Of a stretch of 16,267 nucleotides of DNA, positions 1 to 5,804 are shown in pieces. The stretch's first letter is position 1, and every line of letters starts with the position of its first letter. A program made the position numbers and the translations under genes. The notes under the pieces are model-generated. The model was given only the letters and a program-made list of their open reading frames with translations. It was not told the DNA's origin and did not search any database. Source of the DNA: JAKGBX01 sp965366835 (lineage in GTDB: Bacteria; Pseudomonadota; Alphaproteobacteria; Rhodobacterales; Rhodobacteraceae); NCBI GenBank assembly GCA_965366835.1, contig CBDUGF010000086.1, forward strand, positions 1 through 16,267, read 5' to 3'.

Positions 1-13
1 ACCGATATCCGCT

Positions 14-79
14 CCGATGTTGCGGTCCCGCAGTTTTGAACTAGCACGAATGTTCGCAAAGGGCCGTCCGCAACATCGG
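14..79. repeat. Perfect 12-bp inverted repeat
   Basis: The arm CCGATGTTGCGG at 14-25 is repeated in inverted form as CCGCAACATCGG at 68-79, with 42 bases between. The match stops at both ends of the arms. It could be a hairpin stem or the ends of a small decayed element. No transposase lies between the arms, and no target-site duplication can be judged this close to the window edge. Confidence 0.75.
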
Positions 80-206
80 TTCTCCTGGTGAAACCCGGAG
101 GGATGCTGCACCGCTGCTTGGCGGCTTCGAGCCCTTTGCGGGCCTGCGATTTCGCTACCTTGCGCGGAATCAAGGCCGCAGGCCGCCGCGCATCGACCCA
201 TTGCCC

Positions 207-253
207 GGCAGGCGGTTTTGCCCTGCAAAACCTGCCGAGAGGGGGCCGCCCCC
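207..253. repeat. Two adjacent strong hairpins
   Basis: The first hairpin spans 207-236. An inner 7-bp stem (GTTTTGC at 215-221 with GCAAAAC at 225-231) has a three-base loop, and an outer 5-bp stem (GGCAG with CTGCC) is separated from it by a three-base bulge. The second spans 241-253: five G, loop CCG, five C. A further 8-bp inverted repeat (GGCCTGCG at 141-148 with CGCAGGCC at 177-184) lies upstream. No T-run follows either hairpin on plus, so they do not look like simple terminators in that direction. Confidence 0.65.
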
Positions 254-286
254 CGGCACGGCGATGCACGGCTTGTCTCGAAAGGT

Positions 287-365
287 CGAACTGCAGCTTT
301 GTCCGCGCCCAGAAATTGCTGTGCCTTCGACCAATGGCCGGTTCGGTAAAGCCGAATTGCAGCTT
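287..365. repeat. Spaced 13-bp direct repeat (CGAAYTGCAGCTT)
   Basis: CGAACTGCAGCTT at 287-299 recurs as CGAATTGCAGCTT at 353-365, with one mismatch and a spacing of 66 bases. Neither copy lies in a recognisable gene. It may be an internal repeat of a decayed element. Confidence 0.6.
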
Positions 366-406
366 CTCGAGGAAAGGTGAAAGGCTGGTTTGGGCCGATC
401 CCATCT

Positions 407-446
407 ACCTGTTCACCGATTGAGCGACCTAATTCGTTGAACAGGT
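407..446. repeat. Perfect 9-bp inverted repeat (ACCTGTTCA)
   Basis: ACCTGTTCA at 407-415 pairs with TGAACAGGT at 438-446 across 22 bases. The spacing is too wide for a simple operator dimer site, and it is not followed by a T-run. It could be a stem in RNA or a remnant of a mobile repeat. Confidence 0.6.
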
Positions 447-789
447 CAGCCAGACAGCAAAACCGTGCGGGTCTGCCAGGTGGAGGTCAATACTGGCCAA
501 ACGCGCCATTGCCACATGCTCGGCTTCGTTCCCAAGTCGCTGGCGAACCCTCGACCAGAAGCCGCCGGGCGCCTCGACGGCCACAGGCTGCCGCGCATCG
601 CCTCGTGGCACGCCGCAGCCGCCGCCGATCAATCCGCCGGATTCTCCCAAACCGCACATCCTGTCGCCAGCCGCCTTGGCCATGATGTTCCGGTTTGGCC
701 CGCGCGAAATTCCCCCCAAACCTGCGTTCAATAGGCGCATTTTCCATTCGCGTCTGGACGCAAGGGCATTCGGGCGATAAAGAACGCGC

Positions 790-837
790 GGGAGGGGCTG
801 CGGGATTCTGCGGCCCGCTTGAGATGGGCCGCCTCCC
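790..837 (+). promoter_or_regulatory. Nested stem-loop in the likely petA leader
   Basis: An inner 7-bp perfect stem (GCGGCCC at 810-816 with GGGCCGC at 826-832, nine-base loop) sits inside an outer stem made by GGGAGG at 790-795 and CCTCCC at 832-837. The two share one C at 832, so one pair must open for the other to be complete. The structure ends 14 bases before the petA ribosome binding site (GGAG at 852-855). It would therefore lie in the 5' untranslated RNA if transcription begins upstream of 790. Function is unknown. Confidence 0.45.
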
Positions 838-863
838 TGGCCTGAAAAAACGGAGAATACCTC

Positions 864-1424
864 GTGTCGAACGCAGAAGATCACGAAGGCACACGCCGGG
901 ACTTCCTCTACTACGCCACCGCAGGCGCCGGTGCCGTGACGGCAGGAGCCGCAGTCTGGCCGCTGGTCAATCAAATGAACCCCTCCGCCGACGTTTCGGC
1001 GCTGTCCTCGATCCGGGTTGACGTTGCCGATGTCGAAGTCGGCACACAGCTGACGGTGAAATGGCTGGGCAAGCCGGTGTTCATCCGCCGCCGCAGCGAC
1101 GAGGAAATCGAAGCGGCGCGCAACGTCGACGTCAGCTCGCTGATCGACCCGAGCGCCCAGAACCGCGCCAACATGGAGCTCGATGCTTCCGATCAGAACC
1201 GCACGCTGGATGAAGCGGGCGAATGGCTGGTGATGATCGGGGTCTGCACCCATCTCGGCTGCGTTCCGATCGGTGGCGAGTCGGGCGAGTTCGGCGGCTG
1301 GTTCTGCCCGTGCCACGGCTCGCATTACGATACATCGGGCCGCATCCGCAAAGGCCCGGCTCCGGAAAACCTCTGGGTTCCGGTGGCCGAATTCGTCGAC
1401 GACACGACGATCAAACTGGGTTAA
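864..1424 (+). CDS. petA: Ubiquinol-cytochrome c reductase, Rieske iron-sulfur subunit
   Basis: This is the Rieske [2Fe-2S] subunit of the cytochrome bc1 complex, which takes the first electron from ubiquinol and passes it to cytochrome c1. The 186-residue product has the usual length of Rhodobacter homologues. Residues 11-12 are the twin arginines of a Tat-type anchor (TRRDFLYYA), followed by one membrane helix (about 17-38). The soluble cluster domain carries box 1 CTHLGC (128-133) and box 2 CPCHGSH (148-154). By family analogy C128, H130, C148 and H151 hold the cluster, and C133 and C150 form the disulfide. The start is GTG at 864, chosen because GGAG lies eight bases upstream and the N-terminus matches known PetA proteins. 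It is the first gene of petABC, 12 bases before petB. No anomalies are seen. Confidence 0.97.
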   Translation: MSNAEDHEGTRRDFLYYATAGAGAVTAGAAVWPLVNQMNPSADVSALSSIRVDVADVEVGTQLTVKWLGKPVFIRRRSDEEIEAARNVDVSSLIDPSAQNRANMELDASDQNRTLDEAGEWLVMIGVCTHLGCVPIGGESGEFGGWFCPCHGSHYDTSGRIRKGPAPENLWVPVAEFVDDTTIKLG

Positions 1425-1436
1425 GGGAGCGCGCAC

Positions 1437-2753
1437 ATGTCCGGAATTCCCCACGATCACTACGAGCCGAAGACGGCCCCCGAAAAATGGCTGCACAAAC
1501 GTCTCAACGTTGTCGGCCTGCTCTATGACACGCTGATGATCCCGACCCCGAAAAACCTCAACTGGTGGTGGATCTGGGGCATCGTGCTGGCCTACGCCCT
1601 GGTGCACATGATCGTCACCGGCATCATCCTGGCGATGCATTACACCCCGCATGTCGACATGGCCTTCGCCTCGGTCGAACACATCATGCGCGACGTGCGC
1701 GGCGGTCACATGATCCGCTATCTGCACATGAACGGCGGATCGCTGTTCTTCTTCGCTGTCTATATCCACATCTTCCGCGGCCTCTACTACGGCTCCTACA
1801 AGGCGCCCCGCGAAGTCACCTGGATTGTCGGCATGCTGATCTTCCTCGCCATGATGGCCACCGGCTTCATGGGCTACGTTCTGCCCTGGGGGCAGATGTC
1901 GTTCTGGGGGGCCACCGTGATTACCGGCCTGTTCGGCGCCATCCCCTTCATCGGCGAGCCGATCCAGACCTGGCTGCTGGGCGGCCCGGCGGTCGACAAT
2001 GCCACGCTCAACCGCTTCTTCTCGCTGCACTACCTGCTGCCGTTCGTGATTGCCGCGCTGGTCGTCGTCCATATCTGGGCCTTCCACACCACCGGCAACA
2101 ACAACCCGACCGGGGTTGAAGTGCGCCGCGACAACAAGGAAGTGGTCAAGAAAGACACGCTGCCGTTCTGGCCCTATTTCGTGATCAAGGATCTCTTCGC
2201 TCTGGCGGTGATCCTGGCGATCTTCTTTGCCGTGGTCGGCTTCATGCCCAACTATCTCGGCCATCCCGACAACTACATCGAAGCCAACCCGCTGGTGACG
2301 CCCGCGCATATCGTGCCGGAATGGTATTTCCTGCCGTTCTACGCGATCCTGCGTGCCTTCACCTCCGAGGTCTGGGTGGTGCAATGGGCTTCGGCGCTGA
2401 CCGGCGGCATCGTCGATGCCAAGTTCTTCGGTGTGCTGGCGATGTTCGGTTCGATCATCGTGATGGTGCTGGTGCCGTGGCTCGATACGTCGCGCGTGCG
2501 CTCGGGCCGCTTCCGCCCGATGTTCAAATGGTGGTTCTACCTGCTGGTGATCGACTTCGTGCTGCTGATGTGGCTCGGCGCGCGCCCGGCGGAGGAGCCT
2601 TATGCCACCTATGCGCTGATCGCTTCGGCCTATTGGTTCGCCTACTTCCTGGTGATCCTGCCGCTTCTGGGCGTGATCGAAAAGCCAACGGCGGCCCCGG
2701 CCACCATCGAGGAAGACTTCGAGGCCCATTACGGCTCGAAGCCGGCTGAATGA
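1437..2753 (+). CDS. petB: Cytochrome b subunit of the bc1 complex
   Basis: This 438-residue integral membrane subunit holds hemes bL and bH and the two quinone sites (Qo and Qi) of ubiquinol:cytochrome c reductase. The four axial histidines are at 97 and 111 (helix B) and 198 and 212 (helix D), the same numbers as in Rhodobacter cytochrome b. The Qo-site PEWY motif is at 294-297. Eight hydrophobic helices are evident, with a charged loop near 228-242. The ATG at 1437 has GGGAG about eight bases upstream. The stop overlaps an upstream in-frame ATG of petC in an ATGA arrangement, and petC's more likely start lies 14 bases further on. It is the middle gene of petABC and must be co-assembled with both neighbours. 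Confidence 0.98.
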   Translation: MSGIPHDHYEPKTAPEKWLHKRLNVVGLLYDTLMIPTPKNLNWWWIWGIVLAYALVHMIVTGIILAMHYTPHVDMAFASVEHIMRDVRGGHMIRYLHMNGGSLFFFAVYIHIFRGLYYGSYKAPREVTWIVGMLIFLAMMATGFMGYVLPWGQMSFWGATVITGLFGAIPFIGEPIQTWLLGGPAVDNATLNRFFSLHYLLPFVIAALVVVHIWAFHTTGNNNPTGVEVRRDNKEVVKKDTLPFWPYFVIKDLFALAVILAIFFAVVGFMPNYLGHPDNYIEANPLVTPAHIVPEWYFLPFYAILRAFTSEVWVVQWASALTGGIVDAKFFGVLAMFGSIIVMVLVPWLDTSRVRSGRFRPMFKWWFYLLVIDFVLLMWLGARPAEEPYATYALIASAYWFAYFLVILPLLGVIEKPTAAPATIEEDFEAHYGSKPAE

Positions 2754-2767
2754 GAAAGGACAAGGCA

Positions 2768-3562
2768 ATGATGATGAAGAAACTTGCGATTTCCGCAGTT
2801 GCCGCCCTCGCCCTTTCGGCCGGTGGCGCGCTTGCCGCGGGTGGCGAAGGCCATATCGAAGACGTGGCGTTCTCGTTCGAAGGTCCGTTCGGCACCTTCG
2901 ATCAGCACCAGTTGCAACGCGGATTGCAGATCTACACCGAGGTCTGCTCGGCCTGCCATGGCATGCGCTACGTGCCGCTCAGGACGCTCGGCGATGAAGG
3001 CGGCCCGCACTATCCCGAAGCCGAGGTGATCGCCTATGCCAAGACCTTCGACATCTACGATGCGGAGCTTGACGAAGACCGCCCCCGCACTCCGGTCGAT
3101 CACTTCCCGACCCGCACGGGCGAAGGCATGGGCCCGGATCTCAGCCTGATGGCCAAGGCCCGCGCCGGCTTTCACGGCCCCGAAGGCACCGGCATCAACC
3201 AGCTGATCAAGGGCATGGGCGGCCCGGAATACATCGTCGCGATCCTCACCGGCTATACCGGCGAAGAGAAAGAGGAAGCCGGCACCACCTTCTACGAGAA
3301 CACCGCCTTCCCCGGCGGCTGGATCTCGATGGCGCCGCCTCTCGCGGGCGAAGATGTCGAGTTCGCCGATGGCCATTCCAATGATCTGCATCACGAGTCC
3401 GAGGATATCGCGGCCTTCCTGATGTGGGCGGCCGAGCCCAAGATGATGGCGCGTCAACAGGCCGGTTTCGTCGGCGTGCTGATGCTCACCATCCTGTCGG
3501 TGCTGCTCTATCTCACCAACAAGCGCCTCTGGCGCCCGATCAAGCACAAGGGCGAAAGCTGA
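2768..3562 (+). CDS. petC: Cytochrome c1 subunit of the bc1 complex
   Basis: Cytochrome c1 accepts electrons from the Rieske protein and reduces soluble or membrane cytochrome c. Starting at 2768 the product is 264 residues. A Sec signal peptide (MMMKKL, hydrophobic core, ALA cleavage site near residue 23) leads to a periplasmic domain with the heme site CSACH (60-64), the likely sixth ligand Met188 in WISMAPPL, and one C-terminal anchor helix (about 233-249) followed by TNKRLW. The start was chosen over the ATG at 2750 because AAAGGA lies seven bases before 2768 and the earlier start would add a charged stub. Three ATG codons stand in a row (2768, 2771, 2774), so the exact start is uncertain by two residues. 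The two heme cysteines are its only cysteines. A strong terminator follows. Confidence 0.96.
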   Translation: MMMKKLAISAVAALALSAGGALAAGGEGHIEDVAFSFEGPFGTFDQHQLQRGLQIYTEVCSACHGMRYVPLRTLGDEGGPHYPEAEVIAYAKTFDIYDAELDEDRPRTPVDHFPTRTGEGMGPDLSLMAKARAGFHGPEGTGINQLIKGMGGPEYIVAILTGYTGEEKEEAGTTFYENTAFPGGWISMAPPLAGEDVEFADGHSNDLHHESEDIAAFLMWAAEPKMMARQQAGFVGVLMLTILSVLLYLTNKRLWRPIKHKGES

Positions 3563-3585
3563 GCCTTTCACCCATATCAAGCCAC

Positions 3586-3615
3586 AAAGCCCCGCCCTCT
3601 CCGGCGGGGTTTTTC
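3586..3615 (+). terminator. Rho-independent terminator of petABC
   Basis: A 7-bp perfect GC stem (CCCCGCC at 3590-3596 with GGCGGGG at 3603-3609) with a six-base loop is followed at once by TTTTTCTTT. An A-run before the stem pairs with part of the T-run. It lies 24 bases after the petC stop and separates petABC from the MFS gene. Confidence 0.93.
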
Positions 3616-3691
3616 TTTCGCCGCTCGAAAAAATCCTGAACCAAAAGCGTCTTTTGAGGTCGCATACGCCCCTCGGCGTCGCTCTCTGGCA

Positions 3692-3742
3692 AGACCGGGC
3701 CAGGGATCCGGGCAGGGTCGGAGCAGGCAGGAAACCCGGTCT
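3692..3742 (+). promoter_or_regulatory. 8-bp inverted repeat in the leader of the MFS gene
   Basis: AGACCGGG at 3692-3699 pairs perfectly with CCCGGTCT at 3735-3742, only five bases before the ATG at 3748. The best Shine-Dalgarno match (AGGA at 3729-3732) is 15 bases from the ATG, which is too far for good initiation, and it falls in the loop of this stem. Folding may bring it closer or hide it. Function is inferred only from position. Confidence 0.4.
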
Positions 3743-3747
3743 CTCAA

Positions 3748-4968
3748 ATGTTCGAACGCCGCATTCCCGAATGGCTCCGCCATGCCCCCGCGCCTTCGGT
3801 GCGCGGCTTTGCCCTGCTCGCCGGGTTCGAAGCCGTCACCCGTGGCTTGCTGATCTCTGTCTTTCCCGTCGCCATGTACAACGCCGTCAAAAGCGCCGTG
3901 ATCGTTTCGCAGATCTATTTCTGCATCGGCATCCTGTCGCTGCTCACCGGCTTGCTGGTACCGGTGATGAGCCGCATCATCCCGCGCCGCTGGATCTATT
4001 GTTTCGGAGCGTTGCTCTATGTCGTCGGAGCCGGCTTTGCCATCCTCGACACCGCCTGGTCGGTGCCGCTCGCCGTCACACTCTATTCCATGGCCACGGT
4101 GATCACCTTCGTTTGCTTCAACGCCTATGTGCTCGATTATATCGCCCGCATCGAGCTTGGCCGCGCCGAGACCCTGCGGATGTTCTATTCCGCATTGGGC
4201 TGGACCGTGGGGCCGCTCGCCGGGGTGGCGCTGATGGCCTGGTGGCCGCCGGCGCCGTTCCTGCTCTCGTCGCTGTCGGCCCTCGGCATGATCGCCGCTT
4301 TCCTCTACATGCGCCTCGGCAATGGCAAGCTGATCACCCGCGCGCGCCGCCCGGCGCCCAATCCGCTGGCCTTCTTGGGCCGCTTCCTGTCCCAGCCCCG
4401 GCTGGTGGCGGGCTGGCTCTTTGCCGTGATCCGCTCCTGCGGCTGGTGGGCCTATGTCGTCTACCTGCCGATCTTCGCGGTTGAAAACGGCCTTGCCGCC
4501 GGGCTTGGCGGCTTGCTCCTGTCGATCACCAACGCCTCGCTGTTCCTGTCGCCCCTGATGCTGCGCTGGATGCAGCGCCGCTCGGTCCGCCATGCGGTGC
4601 GCACCGGCTTTCTCGCCGCCACCCTCCTGTTTCTCGTCGCCAGCCTGGTCGCACATTGGCCTTGGGCGACTCTCGCCGCGCTGTTTTGCGGCTCATTCTT
4701 TCTCATCCTGCTCGACATCGCGGCGGGTCTGCCCTTCCTGATGGCGGTCAAGCCGTCCGAGCGCACGGAAATGTCGGCGATCTACGCCTCATTCCGCGAT
4801 GTCTCTGGCATCCTCACCCCCGGCATCGCCTGGGGTGTGCTGCTGGTCGCGCCGGTCTCGGGCGTTTTCGCCGCCACCGGGCTGGCGTTGTTTTCCGCCT
4901 ATGTCATTTCGGGGCGGTTGCATCCGCGTCTCGGTGCCCAGCGGCTCCGGCTCGGCCCGGCGGAGTAG
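3748..4968 (+). CDS. MFS transporter, substrate unknown
   Basis: The 406-residue protein has the length and the roughly twelve hydrophobic segments of a major facilitator superfamily transporter in the cytoplasmic membrane. The loop after the second segment (about 71-85, PVMSRIIPRR) stands where MFS motif A usually lies but keeps only its basic character. Two halves are suggested by the polar stretch near 190-215, rich in Arg and Pro. Nothing in the sequence tells the substrate. The gene stands alone, after the petABC terminator and converging on thiQ, so context does not help. The ribosome binding site is poorly placed and an inverted repeat covers the start region. Confident as an MFS-like permease, not as to function. 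Confidence 0.85.
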   Translation: MFERRIPEWLRHAPAPSVRGFALLAGFEAVTRGLLISVFPVAMYNAVKSAVIVSQIYFCIGILSLLTGLLVPVMSRIIPRRWIYCFGALLYVVGAGFAILDTAWSVPLAVTLYSMATVITFVCFNAYVLDYIARIELGRAETLRMFYSALGWTVGPLAGVALMAWWPPAPFLLSSLSALGMIAAFLYMRLGNGKLITRARRPAPNPLAFLGRFLSQPRLVAGWLFAVIRSCGWWAYVVYLPIFAVENGLAAGLGGLLLSITNASLFLSPLMLRWMQRRSVRHAVRTGFLAATLLFLVASLVAHWPWATLAALFCGSFFLILLDIAAGLPFLMAVKPSERTEMSAIYASFRDVSGILTPGIAWGVLLVAPVSGVFAATGLALFSAYVISGRLHPRLGAQRLRLGPAE

Positions 4969-5108
4969 GCCCACCGCACGCTCGATTAACTGAATCGCGC
5001 ATTAACCATTTGCGGTTTCGCCGGCAGCCGGGAGTCAGCCGGACGGCAGCCGGGAGTCACCCCCCCGATTTGCACCGTGCAGCGGGGTTTACTCAGGTTG
5101 CGATCCGG
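4969..5108. other. Intergenic region between convergent MFS and thiQ genes
   Basis: This short gap contains a 22-bp-period direct repeat, three GANTC sites (4992, 5032, 5054) and the octamer TTAACCAT (5002-5009). A weak hairpin at 5063-5087 (CCCCG with CGGGG, an inner TGCA/TGCA pairing, then TTT) could serve as a modest terminator for the MFS transcript. No strong terminator for thiQ is visible on minus. Confidence 0.5.
5022..5059. repeat. Tandem direct repeat, 16 bp identical, period 22
   Basis: CGGCAGCCGGGAGTCA occurs at 5022-5037 and again at 5044-5059 without mismatch. Each copy includes a GAGTC site (GANTC, the CcrM methylation target in alphaproteobacteria). It lies between two convergent genes. 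Confidence 0.85.
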
Positions 5109-5804
5109 TTAACTGCCGAGGTATTTCCTTAACACTTCGGGCGGGTTGCGCATCAGCTCTTCGACCGGTTGAGGCGCCTCGGCCCGCCCCTCCGCAACCA
5201 AAATGGCGGTTTGCGCAAACCGCGCCGCGTCGCCCGGATCGTGGCTCACCATCAGCACCGTCGCGCCGATTTCCGCCGCCAGTTCCGTCACCAGGTCGAG
5301 CATTTCGTTCTTCAGCGCCGGTCCCAGCGCCGAGAAGGGTTCATCCAGCAACATCAACGGTTTGCGCTGCACCAGACAGCGCGCCAGCGCCGCCCGGCTC
5401 TGCTGCCCGCCCGACAGGTTGCCAGGTTTTCTCTGGCCCAGTTCATCCAGCCCGACGCGGCTCAGCGCGGCCTGCACCTGTGCCTTCTGCGCCGGGCTCA
5501 GCCTGAGCGACGGATCAATCCCCAGCCCGACATTCTGCGCGATGGTGAGATGGGGAAAAAGGTTATTATCCTGAAACAACATCGCAATCGGCCGCTTGCC
5601 CGGCGCTTCCCCGGTTATATCGCGCCCGTCCCACCTGACCGCGCCTAGCGTGGGCGCAAAAAATCCCGCTATCGTATTGAGAAGCGTAGATTTTCCCGCC
5701 CCCGACGGCCCGATCACAGCGACCCGCGCACCGGCTTCAACCGTGAAATCCGCCCGCAATTCAAAATCGTCCTGCCGGATCACCAGCCCCTCAAGCGTCA
5801 ACAT
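5109..5804 (-). CDS. thiQ: Thiamine ABC transporter, ATP-binding protein
   Basis: This 231-residue cytoplasmic ATPase powers thiamine/TPP import with ThiP and ThiB; E. coli ThiQ is about the same length. Walker A GPSGAGKST is at 32-40, the Q-loop glutamine at 78, the signature LSGGQ at 130-134, Walker B LMLLDEP at 150-156, and the switch histidine at 188 (VSHDP). The start ATG at 5804 has a GGGAGG-like ribosome site inside the end of thiP, and the two reading frames overlap by 14 bases, so translation is likely coupled. It is the last gene of the riboswitch-controlled thiBPQ operon. The product assignment rests on the clear ThiB and ThiP neighbours. Taken alone it could be mistaken for an iron or spermidine transporter ATPase. 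Confidence 0.94.
   Translation of the reverse strand: MLTLEGLVIRQDDFELRADFTVEAGARVAVIGPSGAGKSTLLNTIAGFFAPTLGAVRWDGRDITGEAPGKRPIAMLFQDNNLFPHLTIAQNVGLGIDPSLRLSPAQKAQVQAALSRVGLDELGQRKPGNLSGGQQSRAALARCLVQRKPLMLLDEPFSALGPALKNEMLDLVTELAAEIGATVLMVSHDPGDAARFAQTAILVAEGRAEAPQPVEELMRNPPEVLRKYLGS

Larger units (their letters stand above)
1..863. other. Gene-free, repeat-rich region upstream of petA
   Basis: No convincing gene is visible in these 863 bases. Short open frames exist on both strands (for example 88-423 and 465-734 on plus, and an 84-codon frame from 683 down to 429 on minus), but none resembles a known protein. In the 465-734 stretch I estimate about 73% G+C at third codon positions for either strand's frame, well below what petB shows by eye. 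The stretch holds a 12-bp inverted repeat (14-79), two adjacent strong hairpins (207-253), a near-identical 13-bp direct repeat (287-365), a 9-bp inverted repeat (407-446) and a nested stem just before petA (790-837). It may be a decayed gene or repeat, a structured RNA, or both. The petABC promoter should lie in its right-hand part, but I see no clear -35/-10 pair. Confidence 0.6.

Noticed and set aside
1..39. Possible C-terminal end of a gene entering from the left (frame ending in TGA at 37-39)
   Set aside because: Only twelve codons are visible and part of them lies in an inverted repeat, so it cannot be supported.
115..140. tRNA-like T-arm (GGCTTCGAGCCC)
   Set aside because: No matching acceptor, D or anticodon arms around it; the similarity is limited to one short loop.
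465..734. Small open frame on plus before petA
   Set aside because: Third-position G+C (about 73% by my count) is below that of the real genes, no ribosome site, no family resemblance; the opposite minus frame is no better.
2750..2767. Earlier start of petC at 2750
   Set aside because: It overlaps the petB stop and would add a charged stub before the signal peptide; the ATG at 2768 has a well-spaced AAAGGA.
429..2768. Very long open frame (779 codons) on minus, opposite petA and petB
   Set aside because: Its product is rich in His, Asp, Arg and Gln with no recognisable domain, and it lies antisense to two certain genes whose codon pattern explains the lack of stops.
3577..4656. 359-codon open frame on minus, opposite the MFS gene
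   Set aside because: Gln/Glu/His/Arg-rich shadow of a hydrophobic membrane-protein gene, and it would run through the petABC terminator.
4986..5006. Full CtrA binding site (TTAA-N7-TTAA)
   Set aside because: The two TTAAC elements are 16 bases apart start to start, not 11; only a half-site-like octamer remains.
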